Assembly (NCBI GenBank): GCA_004026145.2
Contig: CP034992.1
Coordinates: 3,976,931 to 4,040,930, forward strand
Direction of reading: 5' to 3'
Source of the DNA: Takifugu bimaculatus
Taxonomy: Eukaryota > Chordata > Actinopteri > Tetraodontiformes > Tetraodontidae
Length of the DNA: 64,000 nt
Part shown: in pieces, positions 50,367 to 61,602 of the stretch
How positions within the stretch are numbered: position 1 is the stretch's first letter
How the letters are laid out: each line of letters begins with the position of its first letter
Translations under genes and position numbers: made by a program
Notes under the pieces: model-generated
Seen by the model: the letters and a program-made list of their open reading frames with translations, nothing else
What the model was told of the DNA's origin: nothing
Databases searched by the model: none

Positions 50367-50588
50367 TAGTCACTGAAGCAGGAACACATTTTAGAGAGTT
50401 TGGTTTTAATTTTTAACAAATCTTTTGCTTGAAGAAGAAAAAAGAAAATGAGTCAGCAGAGACGCTTCTGATTCATTTAACTCTGATTCACTCATCTGTC
50501 CGTCTGAAATCCTCCACGTTGATCAGTGATCTCCCATTAAAGGACTCAGTGAGACTATTCAATCAGGAAATGATCAGATGATTTACAG

Positions 50589-50610
50589 TGTGTGTGTGTG
50601 TGTGTTGTGT

Positions 50611-50658
<48 letters not shown>

Positions 50659-50759
50659 CGTGTGTGTGTTGTGTGTGTGTGTGAGTGTGAGAGAGTGTGA
50701 GTGTGTGTCTGAGTGTGTGTGTGTGTGAGTGTGAGAGAGTGTGAGAGAGTGTGAGTGTG

Positions 50760-50803
<44 letters not shown>

Positions 50804-50820
50804 TGAGTGTGTGTGTGTTG
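50589..50820. repeat. Long complex (GT)n array, about 230 bases
   Basis: GT units with GAGA, GTT and CTGA interruptions. Blocks such as GTGAGAGAGTGTGAG recur, which suggests unit-level duplication. A complementary CA array begins 120 bases downstream. Confidence 0.97.
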
Positions 50821-50938
50821 TGTCATCATTTGGATCAGCCAGCACAGCCACGAGTTGTTTGACCGCGTCGGCAGCACAGAGGCTGGCTTTGTGCGAGACT
50901 TCAGAACCCCTCGGTCATTAGTTCACACTGAATTCAGC

Positions 50939-50939
<1 letters not shown>

Positions 50940-50985
<46 letters not shown>
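50940..50985. repeat. (CA)n microsatellite
   Basis: Pure CA array of about 44 bases that forms an inverted pair with the GT array at 50589-50820. Confidence 0.97.
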
Positions 50986-50986
<1 letters not shown>

Positions 50987-52575
50987 TAACAGAACCAGGA
51001 ACTGATGAGGGGACAGGAAGCAGAGAGGAAGAGACTGATTAAAAGACTCTGAAGCTGTGCAGGAAATCTGAGCTCCACTCTCTCGTTCCCACTTTTCCAG
51101 CTAATTCCGCTGGTTTCCAGGCCGCGCCGCTCCTCACTCTTATCCCGACGCTCTGAAATTAACAGTAAAACGTGCGATTTCCCCCTCTGGCTTCTTTTGT
51201 CTTTGCCAGTGTTTAAATAGCATTTTTCAACCCCCTCCAGCTCAGCGCACGTGACGGCCGCCCTCTCTCCCAGCCTCACTGTTGATGGGGTCTACGTGCA
51301 CGCTCACCTGCAGTGCTCCCACCTGTTGGTGGGCGGACACACTCCCAAAGCAACACACTCCACACAAGAAGCATCCGTGATGCGTCTCGGCTAAAACAGC
51401 AGCAGCGCCGGAGCGCAGCATGAATTAGTTAAAGGAATAATGTGTCTCCTCTTCTCATCACCTCTCCGCGTCGGCGCCGTCTCATTCTCGCCGTTTCATC
51501 TGCTGCTCACATATTCTCTTTCCGCTCCTCGTCTCCGTCTCCATCTGTGATCAAAGATCCCTCTCCCCGATAATGGCTGAGCGGCGCGCGGGCGCCCGCA
51601 CCCAGTCGAGGTGTCGCCGTTACTATTTTTCTCTAATCATTTCCTCTCATTAAAGGGAAGCGGCGCGGAGGCAGACAGTCGTTAAGACGTCTCGCTAATT
51701 GTAGCGAGGCAACTTTATAAGAGTTCACACACAAACAAGCTTTTGGATTAGTCTCATTGAACCTTCCAAAGCCTCATTTACAGTAATAATCCATATTTCT
51801 ACCTCGCTCTCCCGCGCTGGTGACATTAAGGGCCACCGCTCTTTGCTCTAAGTTGATTATACTGGGAAATCTTATTAAATATCATAAATTCTCCACCAAA
51901 TGGCAGCCTTTTAACACTGCTCAAAGCTAATCATCTGTGAAGTGTAGAATAAGTTACAGTGAGCTTCCATGTTATCTAATGCCATTAAACGGGAACGCTC
52001 CGGTCCTCCATAATCTCGCCGCTAATGCACTGAGCCCGGACGACCGGCGCGATTGTGTCATTTACCGCCGCCGCACCGCCGTCCCAGTTCAGAGCTGGAG
52101 GGGGTTAATGAGACAAAGTGAGGGGTAGATGATCGAGCCGGAGAAAACCGGGAGGAAAGGAGAGGAAAGGGAAAAATAGCGAGGCGAGAATGAATAATAA
52201 ATGCTCAAATCCCTTTTTAAGGGAAGATTAGAGGAGTCTCGCTGTAAGCAGGGCCGCTCGCACGAGGCGTGCGTGAGCATCTGAGCGAGACCAGCCTTGT
52301 TTCTAGGTCATTCCTCAGTCTTCAAAGCCCCCCCCCATGTTATACACACAGCATAAACTTTTTCCCTTCTTTTAGACCGCGGCTAAATTGAGCCAAAATC
52401 TTTATGGAGGAATGTGGACTTTAAGAACAGATTTGGACAAATTGGTGTTGGTGTAGACACGGGGCAATATTTGTGCCCGCAGAGAGGGCGGCGCCGTCCA
52501 AGCCGGCGCCTACTGCCAACGGCACACCTGCTAAATGCTGCCGTGCCAAGGCTCCACGGGGGGAGCGCTTTTGGC

Positions 52576-52609
52576 AACACACGCGCACACACACACACAC
52601 ACACACACA
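52576..52609. repeat. (CA)n microsatellite
   Basis: CA array with two CG interruptions at its start. Confidence 0.9.
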
Positions 52610-52766
52610 GTAAAATATGTCATATCTCAAGTTAACAAGCCAGAATGAGCACAGCCACGCAGGTATATAAAACCGGACACACGGGGTTACGTTGGACGGC
52701 GGCACCGTGTCTGGAGGGCTTGGTTTGAGTGACGCCGCAGGCTTCAAACACCTTTGGCTCATCGAG

Positions 52767-52769
<3 letters not shown>

Positions 52770-52807
<38 letters not shown>
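52770..52807. repeat. (CA)n microsatellite
   Basis: Pure CA array of 38 bases. Confidence 0.95.
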
Positions 52808-52809
<2 letters not shown>

Positions 52810-53347
52810 CATGTATTGTCCCAAATGCTCTTTCCTTGCAATTAAGCCCAGCAGCCTCTCGTATTGGCTGTGCAGAAGCTTCTGATGGCGGTCGCAGCCC
52901 GCCGATGCTGCGGGTCCCCGTAGCCATGAAGACAGAAATGATGAGCTGCGCCACACTGGCAATAAAAAATCTCATTGATCACCAGCTGTGATGGTCTCAT
53001 CCCTTTTTCTGACAAATGAAGAGTGTAAATGAATGTAAATATGTGAGTTGCTTGCAAATTAGGTAATCTACTGTGGAGAAGGCAGACAGCGTTTGCACGC
53101 ATACACACATATCAGATTACCCAGTGCAGAGCTAATAGATTTTTAATAGATTGTTTTTGATTAGTTCCTCCGGTTTAGTGACGTTAAGCAGATTAATGTT
53201 TGTGCGCAGGAACAAACACACGTTTGTCTTTGCCCTGGGCCGGCGTGCATTTGAAGCTTTATCAGAAAAACCAGTGTGTCATCACATGTCTGTCATGTGC
53301 TTTGGGAGCATTTCAGGGTCACGCTGTTCAAGCTGGGTGTAGAGTTG

Positions 53348-53349
<2 letters not shown>

Positions 53350-53418
<69 letters not shown>
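53350..53418. repeat. (CA)n microsatellite, about 69 bases
   Basis: Pure CA array in intron 3. Confidence 0.97.
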
Positions 53419-53420
<2 letters not shown>

Positions 53421-54058
53421 AAGATGGCTCCTACATTTGTGCTTCTTGCACAGCGTGGCGGCATCTCCCGCCGTCAAACTAATTACCCCTCCACCCGCGT
53501 CTCCCTAAGGAAAAATCTTCAGCCCGAGGCCTTGTCACAGTGGTGGTTGGGTTGGGAACCTGCCCCCAGCGTGCTCTGGTTCTGCCTGCTCCTCTCCAGA
53601 CCGCTGCTGGCCACATTGCAGTGACCCTCTGGCTAATCCTGTTAGTGTAAGAATGTGTGCTAGTCAAGCGTGAGGTCGATCTTCGGCACTGCCCTAACAC
53701 CTTCTGGCTCCCTACGCAGTGGAACAGTTGGACAAAGTGAACTTGCTGCAGTTTCTTTGGCTTGTTTGTCCGTTCTTGTGCCGGGCGGTGGCTCCACTCA
53801 TGCTGATGATTTGCCTAGCTTCGTTATAATCGGAGCTCTGATTAGCCATGCGTGTAAACACACCGACTGATGTTGCCAAGATGGTTGAACGTGACTAATG
53901 TATTAGGCCCACTTGACCTGGTGGCTTCACCCTCTCTGCTGTGGGGCCCCGACACACTGGTGTACGGGCAGAGTCCGCACATCATCCACCCATCCAAACC
54001 CATTTCTTTCAGTCATGTGTTCATTTCTCCCAGCTCTCCTCCAGTGTTTCTCCTCCAG

Positions 54059-54166
54059 GTTCAGACCGTGTTGGGTAGACTCAGTTGGGTGGACTCCTGC
54101 ACCTCCCTCCCCTCTCTGGAATCAGTCATCAGTTGGCTGAGTGAGCTGATAGCGTTTATTCCCCAG
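54059..54166 (+). other. Exon-like 108-base segment, possible cassette exon
   Basis: The segment is preceded by a pyrimidine-rich tract ending TCCTCCAG and followed by GTATTAG. It is 36 codons long, open in phase 0 (VQTVLGRLSWVDSCTSLPSL at its start), the same phase as the flanking plxna1 introns. Inclusion would add 36 residues inside the Sema domain. The peptide matches nothing I recognise in plexins, so this may be coincidence. Confidence 0.15.
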
Positions 54167-54787
54167 GTATTAGCCTGTTCATCTCCTTTCTTCCCTTCCC
54201 AACTTCACTCCTCCCGGTTCATCCCCTCATCCGCCCACTCTCTCTCTTCCTCTATCACTCCCCATCTCTCCCGTTTAATTGTCTTTGTCTCCGATAAGAT
54301 TTGGGCCAGCTGAATTAACAGCTGTATAAAAGTCCACAGACACTCCCAGCAGTCTCCTTCATGCTGTCTCACAAGCATTAATTGCACAGTGTCATTCTAA
54401 ATTGGCTAACACCAATTAAGCCCTCACTGTTATATTTAATTGGCCGTATTGCCTGGCCACTGTTTGACTGGAGCGTCTCCCTGGAAATCTTTTCTTCGGC
54501 CTTCCGACGCGCACGTGGCCGTGGCGGAGACAGCTTCCTCGTCCCGTGGGCTTCCCTCGGTTCTGGCCTTCTACGTTGCCAGGAGGCGAGATGGAGGGAG
54601 GCGTGTCACTGGATGTATTGTGTGCGGGAAGAAGAGGCGCGAATGGCAAAAGCAGAGGCGTCGTCTCTGCCTGCCCGTCCCTCTGCCACCAGTTTTCTGC
54701 CATCCTCTCACCATACTCCTCCACTCCTCCATCCATGTGTTGCTTGTGGATTAAGCTAATTAAAGCACCACAAATAAGATCTCCAGG

Positions 54788-54813
54788 GAGAGAGAGAGAG
54801 AGAGAGAGAGAGA
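54788..54813. repeat. (AG)n microsatellite
   Basis: Pure AG array of 26 bases, crossed by an unrelated open frame. Confidence 0.95.
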
Positions 54814-55469
54814 TCGCCCTCACATCAACATACACACATTTTTTTAATGAATGCAGGATTCAGGACACAGTTCATGCAAAATTGTGCACTGGAGTGTTCA
54901 CAACCTCCACTTTGGACCACTTTCTCATGTGCACTGTGAAGCTGAAAGTCCTTAATTATGGATTTCCATCGATATTTGTAGAAAATTATCAGTCATTATG
55001 GAGCGCAGGTCAGCGATTCTCACCTTTTATGCATCACATGCCTGTTTATGCAAAGCGAGCAGCTCACATCTGTGCTCCGAGCCTGCCAGTGTTAGCATCC
55101 ACAAGAGCCTTGGGATCTATATTTATAGGTCACCGGCAGAAAACTAGTGGCCCAGAAAAAAACCAGCAGGCCATCTCAGAGATGATGGCCGATGAGCGGA
55201 ATGTGCGGTTCAGCCAGTGTCACAGCGTTCATGCCTTTAAACTGCATCTCTGCAAGTGTGCGTTCATTTCCACGTTCCGATCACTTCCTCCGGTCACGCG
55301 GATACAGGAAGAGAGGCAGCGCCATGTCACTCGGAGCCTATTCTTTCCGGATGTTTCTGCTTACAGGATATTGGCTGTGTTGCTTGAAAACTGCCTGCTT
55401 CCAGGGAAACCTATTGGATTACCGATAACCTTGGAATGGATAGGGCCAGCGTAGACGGGAGGGTGGGGT

Positions 55470-55480
55470 GGGGGGGGGGG
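55470..55480. repeat. Poly-G run (11)
   Basis: G11 preceded by GGGTGGGGT, a G-quadruplex motif 170 bases before the internal CpG-rich block. Confidence 0.9.
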
Positions 55481-55639
55481 CAGGAAGAGGCAGGCGGGAG
55501 TCTTCCTGGGTTTACGTAGCTGCTTTCTCTCGTCTTTCTCTCAATCATCACATTCTCCTGTGATCAAATCAATGGCGCGTCTGCTGTTACAGACGGTATA
55601 TGTTTGACATTCACGCTTCCTTCTAAGGAGCGTTAGTCA

Positions 55640-56130
55640 CGGCCCGTGACCTCGGCGACGGCCAATCAGAGAGCCGTTATCATTAGCGCGGCTCTGAGCA
55701 CGTTGACACAAACCCCGCGACAGTCGGGCACGCGCAGAGCGCACACACCCAGTAATAACACAGGGGTCTTTACACCAAGTTGTCTTCAAATCCCACAGTA
55801 GCGGGCCTGCTCCTCGGTCGCCATGGCAACAGCAGCCGGAGAGAAAGCGAGTCGCGGCATTGATGTTTGCGATGCAGGCAGGGGATTTGAACACAGTCAC
55901 AACAACCGAAACTGGGTTGCCGCGTTCGCTCCGTGCGCCGCGGCTGCACGATGCACAGGCGCGGCGCCGAGAGAGGCGGGGGGTTGGAAGTAAGTGGGCT
56001 TGTAGGTCACGTTCGCTGCTGCGCGCGCACGCGTTCGGGCTGAGCGGAGCAGACGGGGATGCACGCGGGCGCGGGAGGCAGATGAGAGGGGGAGCGCAGA
56101 GACGGCACGCTCCCTCGCCGTGCTCGTCAC
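55640..56130 (+). promoter_or_regulatory. Internal CpG-rich block, candidate alternative promoter
   Basis: Inside intron 3, CpG density rises steeply over about 500 bases. The block contains an RFX X-box at 55817 and a consensus donor GTAAGT at 55990. ATGs at 55863 and 55872 lie between the two in one open frame. Together these resemble a promoter plus short first exon, either for a 5'-truncated plxna1 transcript or for an unrelated non-coding RNA. It could instead be an enhancer with CpG-rich sequence. Confidence 0.35.
55817..55830 (+). promoter_or_regulatory. RFX-family X-box
   Basis: GTCGCCATGGCAAC fits the X-box consensus GTNRCC-(0-3 nt)-RGYAAC in both half sites and is palindromic apart from one position pair. 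RFX factors bind such sites in promoters of ciliary and neuronal genes. It lies in CpG-rich sequence upstream of a good splice donor. Confidence 0.5.
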
Positions 56131-58937
56131 GTCGGCGCACGTGCTCGGCTGTGCACAGCAGCTCAGACAGAACTCATCTCCACAGAACATTAGATCCAAA
56201 GTACCTCGCGTACATGCGCCTGGCACGCGCAGGAGTAGTTAGTTAACGAGCCGTTACGGAAAGGATATTTCTTTAAGATGTGACAGGAAGCCATCGCTCG
56301 GCGCTTCCTTCCATTTCCTACAGATCGCACCGAACAGCGAAGAAGACAGTGAATGCATGGCAAACAGGCGGTTAGTGTCAGGACTCTGATGAAAAAATCC
56401 ATAGTTTCATTACAGGCCCAGTGGTATGAATGTGGTTGGGTGGTGACCAGAGCTCCATCACTGGCCCTACGGGAGCCAAAATAGCCGCAGTTAGCGATGC
56501 AGCGGAGTGAAGAGGAGGCAAGAGGGTCAAGGCTGCCGCTGGGGATGAAGAGCGCTCGAGCGGCGGGCGCAGCTGCCGCCGCGGCCCTCATCACGTCCTC
56601 CCTGCGTCTTCTGTCCTGCCGCGCGGAGGGTGCTAGCATCATGTAGGAGCCATCTGCTAGACAGCCTCCACGGAATCTGCATATATAGTGGCTAAAAGGG
56701 ATGTTGGATGCTGTGATCAACATTTCCTCCACACGCTCGTTAAACATCAGGTTAGCAACAACAGGAGGGAAGGCGTCCTGCCACAAATAGGATGAACTCA
56801 TTCACATAAATGCTTCTCCTTTGACATCTCTGGAGATCAGAGAGAGCAACCAGGCCGCGGCGCCAATCAGGCTTATTGAAAAAGGCCTGCGGTGAGTCAA
56901 TCACGGAGAAGGTAGCACCCCAGAGCTCCCGGCGAGTGTTTGTCCCAGCAGCTGATTAGAGTTCAGAGGCAGGCTTTGAGGGAAATTAGCTTTCGATTAG
57001 ACTTTCTGATAAAGAGGTCGGATTGTAATTGTTAGTGACCTCCAGGACCTGAAAGTTAAGATCAGGTGGGGGCACCACTGTCCACGGTAATTGATTTGAA
57101 AACGTTTATTTGCTGGGGGTTTTGTACCAGCACAGGCACGAATGAATGACTGCTGTTGTCGGAGGTACGGCGAGGCGAGGCGAGGGTTACACACTTAATC
57201 ACGCTGATTGCTGGTGGCTCTGACTCTTCTCATCACATCATCATCTGCCCCTCCTGCGTGTGTTTAGATGGGCGAGGTCCTCAGTAGAATGGCAAAGGCC
57301 AAGCAGGGCTTGAGAACGCTGCATCACTCGCCTGGTTTTAACAGCTCTGTTTCACATGCCGCAAAGTTTGCTTAATTTACATGTTAGCATTTGTCCCGGG
57401 GGCCGACGCATTAACGCAGTCACCTTCATTAACAGTCAGACCTGGTCACATCTCCCGTTGACACGGTGATTCAGAGGGCTGGATAAGTGGTTGCTAGGAT
57501 GAAACTGTGAGTGCGCAGAGTTTAAAATGCATAAACAAGGATTAGTTTCCTCCCTTAAGGATTAAAAGATGCACATGTTGCCATGCTGACTTAACTGACG
57601 TGCATGTTTTCTCCTACCCCTTAGTTATGAAACTCTCTGGAGTGAACACACACACACACACACGCACATGCTCACACGGGATAACTTGTTCTTTACCATC
57701 TCCCCTCCTTGGAGAGAGTGATGGAGCCAGGAGCAATGCAAATTGGGTAAAATGTTCTGGAAAGTGGCTTTTCCCACTGGGACTTCTCAACTCTGAGTTA
57801 GAACTCTGTGTGAGTGTGTGTGTGTGTGTGCGTTCAAGTGCATCGATTACTCTGCTTGTGCTGGAGTGCATGAAAGTGTGTGTTTCTCTTCATCCCTGTT
57901 TGTCAGCGGCAGGAATGGGCCGTGATTCTCAGGTTTGGAGATGGCAGAAATGGGAAGAGTGCGTGATTGTTTGAGGGCGGGAGGATGCAGGACAGCTGGA
58001 AAAGGAGGGAGAACGGGAGATAAAGGAGATATTGTCTCCTGTAATGATGGCTCACAGTCCACTCTTTCTTGGAGTGTTTACTGGAGATCCCCACAAACAG
58101 GATTTTGTTGACACGGAGGCTCAAACAGGAATCATGTGGAAATCACGTTTTCACCAGCACGGCCGTTGAAACAAGTCCTCCGTTTACCGCCTGCTTGTTC
58201 CAGTCGCCTCCGCCCTCCCGCCGCTGCGCGTCCACGTATCCTCTGGATGAACTTTGGGACTTTGCAGGCTGCGAGCGGTCGCTCCCACCCCGTCTGTCTC
58301 AGGCCTGCATTGTGCTGCCGCCAATTTATGACCCTCCTCTGCGCGTGCACGTGCCGGCGCACCCAGTTTGGGTGGACGCGGAGGCCTCTCCTGCCCACAC
58401 CTACAGGTCAGACCATCTGCGTCCTGGATTTATCCGCCAGTGTGCAAATCTTGTGACTGGGTTTGTGAATGGAAAAGTAGCGTCTATTCAGAGTTTGTGA
58501 CCCGACCGTAAGCAGTTTACACGCACGTCCACGCACAGATTTATCCAGCCGCCGACTCAACAGACTTGGCATTGTGCACGAGAGGAAGACAATGGAGGCT
58601 GTAACACGTCCTGGAAACCACGCAAGTGGAGGAAAAGGAGGAGAGAAGCAGAGCTCGGAATAGCAGACCGGAGAACGGGCTGGGTTTGTGAGGGAGGAGC
58701 GCCGGATGGTTTACGGCTGCAGGGGGGAAACGGCGGCGATACGGAACAAAACCAGGCGCGGGACGGATTCGTGGACGGAGGCAAACGGCGTGTCTGCGGC
58801 CGGAGAAGTGAGACGAGTCAGCGGGCTGTGGAGGAGCTGCAGGTTCAGCAACGCTGCGCGTTACAACATTTTATCAGCTACTTATCTCAACCGCCTGGCG
58901 AATGCACACACGGCGAGACGTATTTACATCACCCCCT

Positions 58938-58938
<1 letters not shown>

Positions 58939-58971
<33 letters not shown>
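58939..58971. repeat. (CA)n microsatellite
   Basis: Pure CA array in intron 3. Confidence 0.95.
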
Positions 58972-58975
<4 letters not shown>

Positions 58976-59185
58976 CCTCCCTCCCCGGTGTTGTGTCCCG
59001 AGGGGAAACCAGTTAACTGTGTGTTTGTGTGTGTGTTTTGATATAAATGCAATGAGTGAGCCTCGCCATCTGTGACGCGCTCACTTCTGGAAGTAAGAAT
59101 ACAATTCTAATTGAGCTTTTTAATTGTCCTCTAAATCCTGCTGAGCTCCCATGCTGCTGCTCACTGGTGTGTTTCCTGCAGGGAG

Positions 59186-59222
59186 GGTGTGTGTGTGTGT
59201 GTGTGTGTCTGTGTGTGTCTGT
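59186..59222. repeat. (GT)n microsatellite
   Basis: GT array with CT interruptions, first of an alternating GT/CA/GT/CA series within 700 bases. Confidence 0.9.
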
Positions 59223-59337
59223 GAGCTGTACGCTCCGGGTCCACCCCGTGTTTCCCCACAAACACAGGTAGATTTTGGAATGTTACCAGCTCCTGTGGTG
59301 AGACAACAGCCATCCACATTCCTACCCCCAACATGTG

Positions 59338-59366
<29 letters not shown>
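59338..59366. repeat. (CA)n microsatellite
   Basis: Pure CA array, inverted relative to the arrays on either side. Confidence 0.95.
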
Positions 59367-59368
<2 letters not shown>

Positions 59369-59514
59369 AAGATGTAATTGTGTGCATTTGGTGTGTGTCT
59401 GCTGGTTGTGTGTTGAAGACAGTAATCCAGGACATGTAGAGTGTGAAGAAGGTCCCTCCTCTTCTTCACTTGCTGAAAGACTGCGTAGGAGGCGAAAGGG
59501 TCAGAAGCTGGGAG

Positions 59515-59548
59515 GTGTGTGTGTGTGTGTGTGTGCGTGCGTGTGTGT
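59515..59548. repeat. (GT)n microsatellite
   Basis: GT array with GC interruptions. Confidence 0.9.
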
Positions 59549-59831
59549 TTTAGACAAAAGCAGTGGAATGAGGAGCGCTTCTATAAAAACCAATCTCGTG
59601 ACACTCCTCTGCTCTCAGCTGACTGGAGGGAACGTCTCCACGCTTCCTTCGCCTCTCTCCTCTCTTTTCTCCTTCGCTAGAAACAAACATTGAGGCCTGA
59701 ACTCGTGTTTCTGCTCCTCGTGTCCATTCGCTCACACCTCTGCTGCGCTTCTCCAGCTGACTAAGAGGAGTGAGAGCTGAGCCTTGGACGGATGTTCTCT
59801 CTTTCTTCCCCCTCAAACTCATCAGATAAAC

Positions 59832-59866
59832 CACACACACACACAAACACACACACACACACACAC
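59832..59866. repeat. (CA)n microsatellite
   Basis: CA array with one CAAA interruption. Confidence 0.9.
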
Positions 59867-59967
59867 GTTACACGTTGGTAACTGGAAGCCAGCTGCCTAT
59901 AGGGTCTCACCTTATGGCTTTTCTCAGGCCCTGTTTTATTTCTGCCCTCGTTCCTCCTTTGTGGGCG

Positions 59968-60017
59968 TCTTCCCTCCTTCCCTCCTTCCCTCCTTTCATC
60001 CTTCCATCCTTCCCTCT
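59968..60017. repeat. (CCTT)n tetranucleotide repeat
   Basis: About 50 bases of CCTT units with a few CATC variants. Confidence 0.9.
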
Positions 60018-60156
60018 GTTCTGGTGTCGGCTCTGCGGCCTCTTTGTTTGTGATTTCAGCTCAGCTTTTTCAACACGCGACAACACATTTTGGTTCTGGG
60101 TTCCTGGAGCAGAAACAGTTGGTTCGGAACAAAAGGCTGCAAACATTTGCGCGTCT

Positions 60157-60168
60157 CCCCCCCCCCCC
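60157..60168. repeat. Poly-C run (12)
   Basis: C12, opposed by a G12 run at 60379-60390 about 210 bases away, giving another possible GC-only stem. Confidence 0.9.
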
Positions 60169-60378
60169 AGGTCTATCTGGACGTGCTCACCATTGTTGTG
60201 CGACTGCGGTTGAACCCGCAGCTCTCATCCAGTCGATTACAACTGTAATTGGGATCATTTGGCAGGAATGCCTTTGACTGTGGGTGGGCTGCGTCACCCG
60301 AGCTCATCCCCAACTCCTCCTTGGAGACAGACGTCACTTGTGGGGCCCCTCAGAGTTACCACGCTCTCCGGGCCATCT

Positions 60379-60390
60379 GGGGGGGGGGGG
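60379..60390. repeat. Poly-G run (12)
   Basis: Uninterrupted G12, partner of the C12 run at 60157. Confidence 0.9.
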
Positions 60391-61269
60391 CAGCTGTGGT
60401 GGCCGGTCTGCTGCTACTGGAGTTTTGTCCCTATAACCCCGAGACTTGTTGGGCTTCTGGCATTTTTATGGGGACCGGAATAGGGAGAGCTGGTGAAGAC
60501 TGTCGGGAGAGCAGTCCTGCGTGGTGGCAGACTCTCTTCACACGTGCACTGCGATCACCACTACCAGAATTCTTCAGTGTAACCTTGAATTAATCCTGAC
60601 TCCAGATCAGCTCCCTGTGTGAGCGCAGCGGGGTCCAGGGCGGTGAGGGGGTGTGTTGCTAACTGGCGCTTAAAGAGAAAGACAACACTTGAGAGTGAGG
60701 AAGAGGAGTGATGTTTACACACGGCCCACACCTTCCCCTCCTACTTCAGAGGAGAGTGGTAGTTTCTGGTGGCAGATCCAGCGTCGGTACAGAAAAGGCG
60801 ACACGAGCGACGGCGCAGCCTGTCTGAAACATGCGCCAACATGTCCGCCGCATGTGTGAACAGATGTGGATTTGGTGCTCCGCATGGAAGCGGCGTCCAT
60901 CATCGGGGCTGCGTCTGTGCACTCTTTGACCTTCGCCTACATGAGCCGTGCTTGAGCCGAGGGTGTATTATTATACCTCTGGATATAGAATCACCCAACC
61001 TGCCTTCCTGGCTGAGTGATGTCCTTTGGTGTTCTCTAATCAGGAACACACGAGCAGCTTTTGTGTTTATTTGAAGAAAAGACATCATTTAATTGTCGAA
61101 TAACCTTTTACGTGGTGCCAGGTTACAGAAAGAGAGGTCACTATAACTTTTCTTTTACTTGGGTGTGAGTTTTTCTTTATAAACTCACAAATGATGTGGG
61201 ATTTTCCAGAGAAGTTGTTGAGTTAGCAGTTCACAACTCGAGTCCAAGATTGTGCAAGAAAGTGTTTTT

Positions 61270-61307
61270 AAGGGTCATTTTAGAAAAATGAACCTGAAAT
61301 GACCCTT
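61270..61307. repeat. Perfect 11-bp inverted repeat
   Basis: AAGGGTCATTT and AAATGACCCTT are exact reverse complements separated by a 16-base AT-rich loop. It may be a MITE remnant or chance. Confidence 0.8.
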
Positions 61308-61409
61308 TTTCTATTTTTTTTCAACATCGCGGGATGAACAAGATGACAGCTATCAGTAAATTAAACAGCACGTCACTGACACATCTGCTTAATGTCAATA
61401 TGTACTTTA

Positions 61410-61430
61410 CACACACACACACACACACAC
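61410..61430. repeat. (CA)n microsatellite
   Basis: Short pure CA array. Confidence 0.9.
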
Positions 61431-61585
61431 TCACATGAGAACTCTCTACCTCTGCCGGTTCAGTCTAGTCGTTTGGCTCTCGGATCGGTTGTTCTTGTTG
61501 TCTTTGCTGTGTAGCCGCCAAAACCTTCCCTGTGGACCATTACAACACTGAGCTCAGACTGACTCAACAGGATGGGAAGAGGAGT

Positions 61586-61602
61586 GGGGGGGGGGGGGGG
61601 GG
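61586..61602. repeat. Poly-G run (17)
   Basis: Uninterrupted G17 in intron 3. Confidence 0.95.

Noticed and set aside
46390..53418. Tandem CA arrays as a possible CRISPR-like array
   Set aside because: They are pure dinucleotide microsatellites without unique spacers, in vertebrate DNA.
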